Below, piece after piece: positions 35,701-48,960 of a stretch of DNA of 64,000 nt. Each line of letters starts with the position of its first letter. Position 1 is the stretch's first letter. Below the pieces are notes generated by a model that saw nothing but the letters and a program-made list of their open reading frames with translations, made no database searches and was not told the origin of the DNA. The translations under genes and the position numbers were made by a program. This DNA comes from Stercorarius parasiticus (lineage: Eukaryota; Chordata; Aves; Charadriiformes; Stercorariidae): positions 372,001 through 436,000 of the forward strand of contig VWZL01000579.1 of NCBI GenBank assembly GCA_013396915.1, written 5' to 3'.

Positions 35701-36340
35701 TTTTCTTTCCTTCCCCGCTGATACTGATTCCCAGTCTTTGAGCCATGTGAAGTGGTTTAAAAGTTACTTCTCAGGAAAAAAAAGTCTGCCTGCTAAATCA
35801 CCCCCATCCCCCCCCATAGTTAAGGCTTTCTGATGCACTACTGGTATTACTACTACCACTATGTATCTGTATATATAATGTGTATTTACATGTTTGTCTG
35901 TTACACACGCATTTTCTTCCTATACAACTCAGGATTTTTTATTTTTTTTTTAGTTTTATAGGCATCAATTTTAATAGTTAGTATGAATCCTTATGATGAT
36001 CTAATATGATCATCTATTCTGTAAGCTACAGAGTTCATCAGTTTGTTCACACCCTAATCCCAGTATATTTCTTTAAACTGCAATAAAGGAGACAAGCACC
36101 TTAAAAGCCTTTACTGGAAAGTCCATTTCTTCTCTCAGTTGAGCAGCCAGGAAGAGAAGCTTAGAGCTGACATCAGAGACTCCTAGCGCCTGCCTTTCAG
36201 AAGTCTGGGATGAGCCTGGTCCTCTCCAGAACCTTCCCAAGGCTCTTCTGGGAAGGACCCTGAGCCACTGTGTTGGCACAGAGGCAACAGGTTCGCGAAG
36301 AAAGAAGAAAAATATGTTAAATGGCACAACAAGACTTTTT

Positions 36341-36373
36341 AAAAAAAAAAAAAAACAAAACAAACATCAAACA
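36341..36373. repeat. Poly-A and A/C-rich tract
   Basis: Fifteen A followed by CAAAACAAACATCAAAC. Simple sequence. Confidence 0.8.
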
Positions 36374-37558
36374 AAAAATTATCAGGTGAGTTGTACAATT
36401 TATGGCCCTAAAGGGTCTCTGAGTGGGCAAATCAACCTCAGCATTTGCTCATGTACAGCAGGGTGGATGCAGACAGAAATACATTTGGTAATACTACTAC
36501 TCTTCAGCAGGGTGAGGGTCTGCTCTTCTATCACACCCATGTATGAAACACTTTTTGCTGCCACTCCACTTCAGTTGACACTTTGCTTTTTACGTGATAA
36601 CAGGGTGTGCAATACCCCATGCTGCAAGTGTGAGCAAGAATGAAGAATACTTTAAATACTGAGCTACTGTTATCATATATTCCCTGGAAATGGGAATGGT
36701 GTTGCAAGGATCACAGCACATAGTCCTCATTTCAGATTACAAAAGAAAGGAGAAGAGACAAACTTAAGACTAAATAACACAAACAAGTTTTCTCCTGCAG
36801 AGAGGCTACAACCACAAAAGCATAAACTGCGCTCTTCCTGCTAGGTTACTCACCAGGAGACAAAGACAATAATCCAGGAGCCATAGTATGTTATTTAGCA
36901 ATAAAGAGATGGAGACCACCACCTGACATTCATCCTCTGTCCTTGCCGTTTTTCCTTAAATGTATGGAAAACCTTATTCTGCATGAGAGGCATCAGCTTA
37001 CCACATAGAATCACCTGGGCCACCCCTGCACTGCATGGTCTGTTAAAGACGCAGGGGGCTGGACATGGGGATAAGGAATGAAGACACCTGAGTTAGTCAG
37101 CAATAAAAGCAATTGATACTCCTGCACTGTGAACAGATGATTCTTCAGAAACAACACAGGCAGAGCAAGAGACATTTTAGGGCGCAGGCAGGAAGAATAT
37201 TAGTATTTTAGCTGGTCTTCAATAAAAGAAAAGTGGAGGAATAAGAGGAAAAACATCATTTTTCTCTTGCTACAAAAGAACTATTGTATGTTGCCACGTT
37301 TCAAAGTCTACCCTAGGTGAGCATCCCAGGCCATCAGCCAAATAAATACACTATTTGAGTACTTCAGAAATACATACACTTTCCTCAAAATGATTATTTC
37401 CTTTCTGTTGTGAAACCCACTTCCTCCATTAGAGAGGGGCTGTGCAGCTACAAGCTCTCTGGGACCGTTTCCCCATCCATGACATCATACCATGAGCTGT
37501 TGCTTATCTTTGCAAAATGCCTGGAGGTCCACAGAGGGGAAAGAGAAAACACACACAC

Positions 37559-37592
37559 CGCCCATGCCCATGCCCATGCCCATNNNNNNNNN
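37559..37592. repeat. CCCATG hexamer repeat truncated by an assembly gap
   Basis: About 3.8 copies of CCCATG (37561-37583) run directly into nine N (37584-37592). The gap sits at the end of the repeat, so the true copy number is unknown. The 163-codon frame over it (37410-37901) owes its length to this stop-free hexamer plus the gap and is not a gene. Confidence 0.85.
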
Positions 37593-40500
37593 ACCCCGTG
37601 CTTGGCCAGGCTTGTAGTTCTCAGCCTGGCTTTTGCTGTTATACCCAGTTTCAGCCCAAGCAAATTCCAATCCACTCCTCTTCCTGAGGCTCCCATTTAT
37701 TTAAACAGGTGGAACCAGAACTTCTGTACTTCCCAAAGTGCTGTTGCAGCTGAACCAGCTTATAAAGCAATTCTGCTACAGGTATCAATTAAGAACATGC
37801 AAAGGGAAATTTCAGGCTGCAGAGGGGCAAAAGCAACGCAGCAGCCATTTCTAGAGCTTAGGTGCTGGCAAAGTCAAAAGCAACGCCCAGCTACTCTGTA
37901 ACTTTCTTAACTCAAAACACCCTCCAGCCAAAAGACCATTAGCTGGAATTGTTGCATAAACTTAATAACAATCTTTTTTTTTTTTTTTTTATTTAAGGCT
38001 GTCCCACCATTCTATTATCTGTCATTAATTTTCCATATGTTCCCCTCACCACCGCTCTTAGGCTGGGTTCAGTTTACAGAGTTGGATCAGATTTCTTTAC
38101 AAGCCAGGACATTTGCTGGCTTGCTTACTAGCTTGAGGCCAGTTATGTTTGAGTGAGGCCCAAGCAAAACAAGTGAGATTTGGTGACTTTCCAGTGAGTA
38201 GGCACCAAATCTACATGATCCGAGGTTGTTGTTTTTTAAAAGTTTAAAATTTTTAAAGTAGAAGTTCTTTCATTATTTCAGTTTATTTTTTTTAAAACAG
38301 CTACTGGCTGATACTTGCTTAAATATTGCAGCATCCCTCTGCTAACTATAAAGCAAAGCTTTTTGCTCTGTTTTCTTTGCGCTTACCGTAAGGCAAAAGT
38401 TTCTTGGTTATCTATATTTTTAATTGCAGATGGGCAAACGCAGCAGTACAGTTGGAAAAAAGAAACTGATGAGAAGGAAATCAATGTACCCTTTTGTTTC
38501 CACTATTTGTATTAGATAACGAAGTCTAATGTTTGCAACTCTGTCTCTAAACACCATTCAGATTTCATGCAAAACCCTCCTCTAGTTAAAATCTGACTTC
38601 TAGAAATGTTTCTTACACTGTCACAATCAGTGAGTCAATTAAAAAAATAATTAAAAGTGAAGCATACTTCCATCCAAGCCTTAAAAATAAAATACTGAAT
38701 ACCTGAATAATCACTGTTCTTCTAACTATATCCTGGATTATTTCATTCCTTTTTTCTCCCTGTTTTTAGCTTTATTATTCTCGGCACATCTGAAATGTAT
38801 TTTAAATGCTTTGGGACAAGGACTATTGGAAATTGCCAAGAATATTTGGGGGCCTTATGGAAATACGAAAGTAGAATTTCAAGTAATTTGACACTGAAGG
38901 ACTTCCAGACCTTTGAAAATCCCCTATTGTATACTCCCCATTGCCTATGCACAGAAACTTAAGGTAGCAGAACCAGTGCACAGTCCAAACGTGAGACAAA
39001 ATGAAAATACCAGTATTAGATACTGTGTTTCAGGTTTAGTCAAACACAGAGTAGCATGCTAGTAAGCAGTAGCTTGAAAATACACTGAATGCAAAGGGAT
39101 TCTCACAAAAGTATACGTCTTGTCTGTCCTTAGTTTGTGCAAAGACATCCCCCTGGTTTTGCTTCATAAATTTAAGCACTGTTATAGATGTTGTAACAGA
39201 TGGCATGTGAAAGTAATAAGAATGCTGCATATAAACGTCATATTGTCCATATTGTTGTTATTAGTAGCACTTATCAAGGTAACCAAACACAAGATGCTCT
39301 AGAGCCAAGCTTTTACATAAACACAGATAAATATTTCATCCTGGACAACAAGCAGTGTTTAGGCCCCACAGCACTGAAAACTGCAGCTCCTGACTGCTAG
39401 GAGCGTGCTTGCGTGCCGGTATCCCAAGCTTTGGGAAGTGGAAAATACAGGCACCCCAAACAGACGGCTGAGCAGGAACTGCCCAAATTAGCCATTAGGG
39501 AACGTGGAGGATATTGGAATTACCTTAAGCCTCTCTGGAATTCAGTCACCTATCTCAAGGCAGGGATCTCCACCCTCCTCCACCAAAACAGTAAGAAAAG
39601 CGGCTGCCGTTGCTGCCAGGCCTGTTTTACGCAATAGTCCTACACTCCCTCAGACGGCAGGAGACTTGGGCTCAGTTCCCTCTAGGCATGAAGAGATCTG
39701 AACCTGTATGATCCACATCTGTGCTAAAAACTATCAGGCTACAGGCTATCCTGCCCTGGAAAGTTCCTCCTCTTTCTTCTAAAGCTGTTTCTTTTGGCAT
39801 GCTTAGGAAAGGAACGTAAGGAAATGAACCTAACCTAAACTGAATATCATGTCATATCATCTCTTTTTTATTTTTGTCTTTCATATTTAATCTTCTTAAG
39901 GGGAGAATTTATTTGCTAGCTGAGGCTATTTACAAAGTAACAGCAAGTACTTCCTTAAATACAGCACCATCGCCATGTCCCGAATTGCACGTTCTTCCCC
40001 ACAAAGCAAATTAGAGTTTGATGAACAAAGGGTTAAATAAATAGTCCAACACAGCCAATAGAGACGGATGACCATAGTCAACCCACTCAGGTTGGAAGTG
40101 TTCTGCAGAACCTAGCAGCTCATCCTACCAGACTGCAGGGACTTCCTTTTTCTTGTTTGCTTTATGATTTATGACATGGGGAGGAAGGGAAGGAGATTGG
40201 AGGAGGGGGACAGGTGAGGAATAAAACAGAAACTCGGTGACAAAAAGAAAGAGATCAGATAGGAAAAGGCAGATTTGCAAGTATTGGCAAAAGTGCAGTT
40301 CAGGTATTATACCCTGCGGTAGGTTGGACAGAGAGCGCAGAGGAAGGAGAAGAGAGTCCACACACAGACCTCACTGAGAGCCCTGCAGAGATCAGAACTT
40401 CTGGGGAACCACCAAATAACCACCAAGAACCACTAAATGTGGAGCTGAAAGGGAAAACAGAAAATTAGGGGGGGGAAAGCTGGGAAAGAACAGTCACAGG

Positions 40501-42559
40501 AGCCAAGAAGGGGCAAGATTTCAAGGAGTCAATGGGATGAACAATATTAAGAGCAAGTGATAGGTAAAGAAAGATAAGGTTGCAGAATGGACCTGTGACT
40601 CGATCAGGAAAATCCCAGTGGGGGATTAACTATACGCTATGGGTTTCTGTGCTTAGATACAAAAAGCTTTACAAACCAGATTGTTGGCAAAACTTCATGA
40701 GTCCCACACTGGAATAATTAAAATAAAAGCTGTTCACTGAAGTTATTTTTGGTGGGCATGTTTGGATCAGAGAGTGGAGTTGTTGAGCGCAGTATAATAC
40801 ATGCCAAAAGTCCTATTATGTGCCTGCCACTGCACCCTGCCATACTTGGAAATATGTTCAAAAACTATGATAGAGAGTCCTTACTGGCTTCACACTTGAA
40901 GGGCAAACCAGTATTTCACGTTTCAGTTGGAGGTCACAGCGCTGGTGCTGAGCCATTTCTCCTGGAGGTGGGAGCCCTCTCGGTTGAGTCCAGGTAGGGA
41001 GAGGTTCCCTCTGTGGGAGACCTTGGAGCGAGCAGGGGACTAGTCTAAATGGGGTATTCCTACTCGAAATGCCATACATATATTCTAGAGTGACCGGAGC
41101 ATAGAAGTCAACGAAAGGTTATACCATGTGGTGACCTTCCTATCTGATGAAATGGGGTGCTAGTACCAAATACACGTTCACAGCCAAATGGGCTGGCAAA
41201 CCAGAGGGTAAAGCATTAAGACCCACTAGAAAAATATCACCCCACTCAGGTGTAACATTTTTGTTTTTTTGCAGTGGAGTTCCTTAATAGGCCCTGCAGT
41301 GAAGCTGAGTGTTTTTCTGAATGTTCCCTCATCACAAGTTTTTTTCCCTGAAAAAATGCGTAGTACATAAGTTGCTGTAAATGGAGACAAATAGAATACA
41401 AAACAAGTTCTGAAACAACAAGTGTGCACCAGAAATTTCTTTCTTTTCTTCCTTTTCTCCGAAGGTTATTTTTTCCTTAATACTGGACAATGCAGGTTCA
41501 CCCTACTTGCTGTTATGCAAATACAGCCTCTGGACAATAACTTTCCAAATCAGGATTTTACTGAAAAAGAAAACAATCTGAGAAGGTCTTTAAAAAGGAA
41601 AGAGCAGAGATACATACCTTTATTTGTTGTTGGGTTTTTTTTCTTTTTTGAGAGGGGTGGTTGTAATTTGCCAAGTTCTTATTTAAGCAGCTTAGATTTA
41701 TTTAGCACTCAACTCAGCCATGAAAGTGTTAACTAGCATATGTATGAGGGCTGAGACCAGGTTCTTGTGAACTGTTGTATTTCTGTCATCTGAAAGTTAA
41801 ACACTGGGTTAGGAAAATCCAAATGGTGGCTTCATCCTCAGAACGATAGCAGAAAGAAAAATATTTGCACTTTTCCCCCTCTAAGGAGAGGATTGGAAAG
41901 GAGCAGTTCTCTCAAGACACTCCTTTATTCTCTTGACAGCAAGAGTTGTACTGCTGAGACTGTCTCCAGTCACACGTTACTAATACCCCAGGCTTCTCCT
42001 GTCTGGAGCCCATGCTGCAAATATTGTTTTTCCCAGATACCACAACGTTGATTGGGTTTATTTCGTAGACACCAGACTCCCTCTGTTCCATTCCCCTGCA
42101 AAAGGGCAGGCAAATTCTGTTCAATGAGTCCTCAGAAGCTAAACAGTGACGGTGTCAGAGCCAGGACATGTCTAGAGCTTGCAGAGCCAAAGTCTTCCTC
42201 CAGCTGCACCTATGTGGCACTGCTACATCCTCTATTGTCATGGATGTTATTTTGTACATCAGAAAAAATGATCAATTTAATAAACTCTACTGATTCTTTT
42301 TTTTTTTGTTCAGCATCTGAATCTGAGACTTCTAGGGTCAATTATGACTTCCTAAAAATGCAACTCTGATTGAGACAAACTGTTTTCTCTGACACTGCTT
42401 CTCACTCTTTTTTAAAAATAGATACATATTTATAAAAATAACCACATTGCTCTCTTTCAAATCTTACCTTGAAATGCTCCTTTCCTGCAATAACCATTTA
42501 AAACCTTAACTGCGGCGTGATTACTGCTGCACTTAGGCTGTGCTGATTGATATCGCTGC
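37593..42559. other. Unique non-coding sequence
   Basis: No gene or repeat family recognised. It includes a poly-T tract (listed) and the AT-rich near-palindromic string TTTTTAAAAGTTTAAAATTT at about 38235. All frames are under 110 codons and have no recognisable domain. Confidence 0.5.
37975..37990. repeat. Poly-T tract
   Basis: Sixteen consecutive T followed by ATTTAAGG. Confidence 0.85.
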
Positions 42560-42710
42560 GTTTTTACTCCCTCCTCTTGTCTGTCTCCATCTCGTGACTC
42601 TTTGTTGTACGTTTAGACTGTGAGCTCTTTAGTGCAGAGATTGTTTTTACGTTCTCAGTTTGGACAGGATCTAGCACCATCAACCTAGGCACTAAGCTAA
42701 TATAAAAGAT
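42560..42710 (+). mobile_element. L2-type LINE 3' end fossil (amniote-wide family)
   Basis: GTTTAGACTGTGAGCTCTTT (42611-42630), then GCAGAGATTGTTTTTACGTT, then TCTAGCACCAT, then CCTAGGCACTAAGCTAATAT. This is collinear with the old repeat common in turtles and crocodilians: TTAGACTGTAAGCTCTTTGG, then GCAGGGACTGTC, then CCTAGCACAATGG, then CCTAGGCACTACGGTAATA. Mammalian L2 3' ends share the start of this pattern. The agreement over about 100 bases is good for such an old element. No coding remnant is visible upstream. Confidence 0.65.
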
Positions 42711-44840
42711 CAGCAGGGAAGACAGCTTTGCTATGTTTATGAATGACTGGTCTCTTCATGACATGTCGGAGTTTGTTGTACATAGATAGGGAGAATATTA
42801 TTTGTACAAGAGACATTAGACATCAATCTGAATTTTAATCTACAATGTTCAAAATTAGAAATTGTTGTGAATACTTTGACCTCTTGATAAAATTTGGGAC
42901 ACCTTAAGAATAATCTTCTTTAAATGCTTTTGACATAGCATATATCATAAATACCACTTCCAAATCTTCTCAATTTCTCTCTTCTCACCTTCTCCTGCAT
43001 GGAAAGAAGTATTGGTTTTGAAAGCTTCAGGGGCCCCAGGCTCAGGGCCAGATTCCGTTCTCCTTGGCAGGTCTGTAAAACCACAGCAAGTCCACCTACC
43101 AAAGCTGAACTCCAGGGATTGCTATATTCTCACCTCCCTCCACAACCTCTTCAAAACACAACCCCAAACTACCTTGCAGTATCTGCTATCCTGTGCATCG
43201 CAAGCAGCTGAAGCCTACATCAGCCCATGAGCAGCACGGAGCCATGCAGCAGCACCCATGCTGTTCAGGGGCTCCCTTACACTACCAAGGGGCTGTCAGC
43301 AGGAACAGCACAGCAGCTCAGATGCTGGGCCTGTCTGGTTTGGTAAGGTTGCCAGAGATAGACTCTTTGCTGCCTTACTTATTTTCATGCTGCAGAAATA
43401 AGAGTTACTGTGGTAAAAGTTTCTGTCGAGGGGGAGATTCCCAAGCTGGGTCTTCAGGGGTTTTGTCTTCTTGCTAGTAGGACCTGGTCACAGTTTACAC
43501 AGACCAGCTGACGGGCTCCCACATTGAAACCAGCCAGCCAGTTTGCACAAGTCTCTCATTCTAAAATATGTGTAATTTATTTGAGCTGATAGAGAGGATA
43601 AGAATGAACTGTCTGTTTCCCAGTTAATAAAAACCATACAATGAGAGCAGAGCTCTGCCAGCATATCTTGTTTACCCAAAAATGTTTGGCATTGAATGTG
43701 AAATCGGAAATGAACTCATTATCTGATTATTTTCATTTTGAAGAATTAACTGCTTTGGGGGAAAGGCTTGTCTTAAACAGTACCCTCGTATGGATGACTA
43801 ATTGCAAATACATATCTCTGAAGAATACAGCAAATGCTCATGACTCCCAGGGTAGGATGTAGCAGTATCAATTTGGACAAGAACATTAGGAGTATCCTCT
43901 CACGTACTTATTTTGAAACAGAAGGAAATTCATTTAAGCTAGCAGCATCATGCCCATACAGGTGAGAAGAGAAAAGTTTCAAAAAAGGCCATGCTCTGTA
44001 ATTCTTATCCAGGCAACATGGATAAGAAGTGCTTAACAATTACTTGTAGTGGATTTCCCCCTTCCCCTCCTAAAAGATAATTATATAGCAGTATGGATAG
44101 TTATAACTTTCTAGATGTAAAAGTATTTGAAAACAGGATCCCTCAGTGGTATAAATGAACATAGCTCAGTGAAAATTAAGAAAATGGAATCAGATATCCA
44201 TTCAGGGCTAATAACGTTTTATGAAAACTTCCCACTCCAGTACCAAACCCAAGTAACTCGGGGTTAAGAGAGAACTGCATTCAAGACAGCCCATTGGGCT
44301 GCATCACTTTGTCTCCTCTTGCTTCTTTGCTCCATTCTCATCTGTTTGATGTCAGCTTTCAGTGTTTTCTGGTTACCCCTCTCTGTAGCTGGCTCAACAG
44401 CTGTTGCTCCTTCTAGGGTTGCTGCGTGCCTCCTCTGGACTCAAAATGCTGTTTTCTTTCCCTGTTGGGGACTAGAGTGAATTTCAGAAAGGGGATGGTG
44501 GATCCCTCCACTGTGTGTCAGCACTGTGCAAGTTAAACAAGCGCATGTCCTCCACTGAACATTTGGCTCTCCCTTTTTTACTCCAACTGAAATAGGCCCA
44601 TCCTCAAGCGCCCTGTGAACCTATCTGCAATACCACAGCATGCATGGCTTAAGCTTCCCCTTCCTCTTAGCTACATTTGAATATTAATTTTTTTTTTGGT
44701 TGGCCCAGCAATCCAGAGGCAAAAGTACATTGAGTGGTGTTCAGGAAGGCAGAAAATGTCCCAGGATGATTTTGGGCAGCCCAGCAAGCCAACACATTTC
44801 TTCATAGGCTTCCTGCAGCCCACGGACTGTGTAGGACAGG
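42711..44840. other. Unique non-coding sequence
   Basis: Nothing recognised. A GC-richer patch at about 43010-43340 contains overlapping short frames in several phases (42999-43477) without domain or splice support. Confidence 0.5.
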
Positions 44841-45111
44841 CAGGGATAACCCAAACGCTTCCCTCCAGTTCAGCCAGTATGGAGAGCAGGTATCCAACAA
44901 CTGGTCAGCTGAATCCCCATGCACTTGGTCCCTATCACTCAGTTCAGATCGCTTTACTGAGCAGATCCAGACAGGAATAACCCAAATGCTTCCCTCCAAT
45001 TCAGCCAGTATGGAGAGCAGGTATCCAACAACTGGTCAGCTGAATCCCCATGCACTTGGTCCCTATCACTCAGTTCAGATCGCTTTACCGAGCAGATCCA
45101 GACAGGAATAA
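44841..45111. repeat. 131-bp tandem duplication
   Basis: Copy 1 (44841-44971) and copy 2 (44972-45102) are head-to-tail with a period of exactly 131 bases. A nine-base start of a third copy follows (45103-45111). I see four mismatches between copies, at 44845, 44856, 44868 and 44958 and their partners 131 bases on, so about 97% identity. The unit is complex sequence, not a microsatellite, and I know no family for it. The period is not a multiple of three. It could be a two-copy minisatellite that varies between birds. Confidence 0.95.
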
Positions 45112-48100
45112 GAAGTCACCCTTTCTGGGTGAATAGCATTAGGGTCCCCAAAACACAGCAACTACCATTCCTGATTCTTCTTTAGTCTAAGTTCTCCATT
45201 AGTTAGCGTGGACAGGGAGAAACCAATTCTTCAGGACATGCCTCTAAACTTCTTAAGTAATTTTAAACTGCAATATTCACTCTCTGTAACCACATAAGAA
45301 TGACACAGTATTTTGCAGGAAAACGCACAAATATAGGTAGGGGTGGGGGGGGAAGAGTATCAAGGTAGATATAGCCTCTAAAAGAACATTCCGGAAAAAA
45401 ACCCCAACAAACTGAAAACATTACGTTCCCACCAGAAAAGATACACATTCCCAGCCTAATGCTGATGTGACAATTTCCATGTACTCTTTTTTCTTCTCTT
45501 TCACGTAGCAGTGCACACACCAGTGCTTGCCTTCTCTCCAACAGCTGGTCTAAGGCAGTGAAGGGTCACCAGTCCTGTTCTCTTTCAGTTCCTGGAGGCT
45601 CCCTGCTCTGGCAAAATGCCACACTTCCTGAGCAACTCTGTCTTGCCCCAGAAGCTGAAGAAATATTCCCTATTTGAACTGTTAAACTTTCATTTCCTAT
45701 CTGATGTTGTCTCAGCATGAGAAGCATTTTAAAGTCTATTTCGGCGTTTGCTCTTTTTTCTTCAAATCTCTGAAAGATCCCATTTTGGACTGAATGGTAC
45801 AAATGAACATGAACTTTGCGAGTACTTTGGTATAGCAAATGTAAGCCTTTAAAACAAGGTATTTGGGGTTTTCTTTCCATTAAACTATAGAAAGAATCAA
45901 CTAGGAAGTGTAAACAGTTAGCAAATGTGAACGCAACAGAATAGGCTGTTTGACTCTCTTTTCATTCCAAATGAAATGGAAAAGAAGAGGAGTAACAACT
46001 TTCTCAAAGGAATTTGTCACATGTGTTGTTTGCACGTATCTTTCACATCTTGTTCTTTCACAGCCTATTAGACCCTGGAGTTGAAGCTCCACTCTTCAAC
46101 TTCCTTCTGAAATCCAGACCAAACCGTGTCACCCATAGCCATATTTTTACCTCACTGAATACTAAAGTTTTTGCTATTTTTTTTAATTATTATTAATATG
46201 GTGTCTAAAATAATTTCTAAAAAGTTGAAAGTTACATCTTCTCCCCACATTACCAAAAGTGTAGAATGGAGCAGTTTTCCATCACTCTTGATATTGCTGT
46301 TACTGACGCATTTCAACACTTGTAATAATGCTAAGGGTTTATCTCATTAAGGAAGTCCAGTCAAAAAAATAAGACCATCACCTCATCACCGTTGCCACTG
46401 CTGATTAAAGAAAGCAGCTTGTTGGTCAATGTTCATACACAGAGAAGAGCAAACTTGTCCTAATATTTCCATGGACACAATGTCACCTGGGGGCTTTTCC
46501 TACAGTTTCGGCTTTTTAAATTATTTCTCTCAAATTCATTTGCTTTAATCCAGTTTTGGGTTAGGAGAGATACTGCTACTTTGAGCGGTTTCTGTCACCT
46601 GCTCCCGTCACCTATGGAAAATGCGTAGCTGAAAACCCAGTGTGACTTCTGTCAGAGTTAACCAAAGACCCCAAGTTAACTCCAACCCTCAGCAAACCAG
46701 TTCATTTATTTCTAACACACCGTACTGTGTCACATAAGCATATGTAGTGCAAGGCCATTTTCTTCCCCTGTCTAGCCCTGTAGCCAAATGGGTGGGGATG
46801 TAAACAGCAGGTGGGAGGAGGCTGTGGTCTTCCTGAGGAATAGCTGATTGGTTGGTCTTACAGCAGCTACCATAAAAGACACTAGGCAAATATATGGCCA
46901 GCCACAGGGAATTAGGTACTCACTCATTGATATCTTTATCTATAATGCAAAAATTTAGTTTGGAGTGTTGAATGCAGAGATATTAAGCTGAATTCTCTAC
47001 ACTATTTCTGTATTTTCATCTGTAAGTTTTGTAGGTCTTCAAAATGGCTTCAGCTTGTCCCAAGTGGTAATGCTAAAAATCTGTTCTGTTTCATGCAAGC
47101 TGGAGGCATTGAAAAAAGTGACTTTCCTGTGCTACTTCATCTCTAAATGTACAAGGTACTGAATCACGATGTCTCTCTGTGAATGCAGTTTCCCTCTTTC
47201 CAAAACGCTAGGTCAGCAGAAATACAGATACCTATTTAAAAAAAAAATTTGCCATGTTTTCAGGATCTATTAAGGGCAGCAAGTAATCCACCTCTTAGTA
47301 CCAATGAGCTTTGGCTTGGGTGCTCGGTGCTGGATCACCACCTCTTCTTCACAGTACTCTCCTTTCTCTTAGAGAGCACAGTACAGGACATGAGACAAGT
47401 TGCAGAGGCATCTCCAGGTGCATGCCTGGTCAGTAACGACTTGAACTGTTGGCATCACAGCCTGAATAATAGTACAGATCTAGCAGTTCGACAAGCTGCA
47501 CATCCACTACTGTTTCAGTCTGTCTTCAAGGAGTAATGAAAAGAGAGGGTAACAGTTGTCAATCCTCTCTTTTAAAGGCTGATCTACTCGCAGCACACCG
47601 TGTTATGGGCTTTGTTTTTCATTAGCTTTATTCTCAAATATTTTGTTTTCCTGATAAAAATATGGTCAGGAGTATTGTTTGTTAGCACCTGGCATATTCA
47701 GTGGACTAATTCCAAATTTACTTTTGTACAGGAGTGATTTTTTTTGTCGTACTTTTGGGGTAAGGAGAACTGTATGAATCAGCTTTTCCATCAATAGAAT
47801 TCCCCACATATTCTGGAACCACTCAGTAAGTGTGGGTACATGGATTGATTTCCACACTGCTGCTATTGTTGTTCAGGTTTTCTGTGATTCTGTACTCATA
47901 ACTGAATGCCACATGCCTAGAGAAGGACAGGAAGACATTGAACCAAAGATCAGGCATACATGCCATCTCTCACAAGATTTTTCAGTTCTTTCTGTTGATT
48001 TTTTCCCTGTCATCTTGCATGCTGAAGTGTGCCATTGACTCTTTTTGCACATAGGGTATTCTCTGGTTTTAGTTAGCCAGCTCCTTTGGGACTCAGGTTT

Positions 48101-48849
48101 GCCTAAAATATAAAGCAGACACTACTACGACAGCCAAATACACTGTCGCAGAGAAGTAGCAAATAAACAGATCTCATTTGTCTTCAGGTTAATTTGGAAG
48201 ATGAGGCTATGTAGCAGAAAAACGTCAAATCCTATTGCAGGCTCTCGGGAAAGTTATGCTACATTAACCCAACTCCATCTGCAGCTCTGGAACTTGAGAG
48301 CAGCAGCAGAAATGGCCAAGTAGCTTCCAGCTGAGTAAGCACACATTTTGTACAGCAGCTTGTTTTAATAAAGCATTTTTCTCTGTTATATTGAGAGTCC
48401 AAGCGCTGTAAGCACACAAAATCAAAAAAGCCTATGGAAAGTTTAAGACTCAAGCAGAATAATCATATTTATTACTGCCAGAATTTAGCAACAGGGCACT
48501 TAAAGGCACTCAAAATGGAAATCTGTGTATCTCATGATGAAGCATCCAAGGAACTCTTCAGGCTGACTAGGAGACCTGCTCATTCCACCTCTTAGCCCAT
48601 CTCTGAGGACAGTACTAAATAGTGAATGAATTGAATTTAGACTGCTGTTGAGGTGCAAGGTTAAGGACGTACAAAAAAGATGTGATTTAAGATGAGTACC
48701 AATATTACATGACACTTCAGAGTGTTCTATGCTTTTCAGAGCAGTAACGGGCACGTAGCTTCTCAAAAGAGATTATAATCCATATTTGCAGATGATTAAA
48801 TAGCTTAACTGTAAATGCAGGTGGAAAAAAAAGGTAGGGTTAACCTGAA
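45112..48849. other. Unique non-coding sequence
   Basis: No gene or repeat family recognised. A G-rich run (G4, T, G8) occurs near 45343-45355. All frames are about 105 codons or shorter without recognisable domains. Confidence 0.5.
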
Positions 48850-48960
48850 TATGGAAAATTGTTAATTAAGAGAAAAGCCCATACACAAGGCAAATTAACA
48901 ATTTCTTCTGTATTTCCATAAGAAGCTACAAAAAAACTTCAAAAAAATCTTATGGAAATA
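48850..48960. other. Two consecutive perfect inverted repeats with an alternative pairing
   Basis: Hairpin 1: AAATTGTTAATT (48856-48867) pairs with AATTAACAATTT (48893-48904), 12 bp with a 25-base loop. Hairpin 2: TATTTCCATAAGA (48911-48923) pairs with TCTTATGGAAATA (48948-48960), 13 bp with a 24-base loop. The string TATGGAAA occurs at 48850-48857 and 48951-48958, and TTTCCATA (48913-48920) can pair with either, so hairpin 1 could extend at the expense of hairpin 2. No transposon ends, transcript or known RNA family is recognised. The stems are too short for a standard microRNA precursor. Confidence 0.75.

Larger units (their letters stand above)
31535..37554. other. Unique non-coding sequence
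   Basis: Six kilobases with no recognised gene, RNA or transposon. It has simple A tracts near 32768 and 36341, an ATGCAAAT octamer at about 31929, and a C-rich run (CCCCCATCCCCCCCC) near 35801. The longest frame (32749-33108, minus, 119 codons) has no domain and runs into the poly-A complement. Confidence 0.5.

Noticed and set aside
37410..37901. 163-codon plus-strand frame
   Set aside because: It crosses unknown bases and a stop-free hexamer repeat, and has no domain.
38400..38425. TTGGTTATCTA string resembling mature miR-9
   Set aside because: Only about 11 bases agree and no complementary arm follows to make a precursor hairpin.
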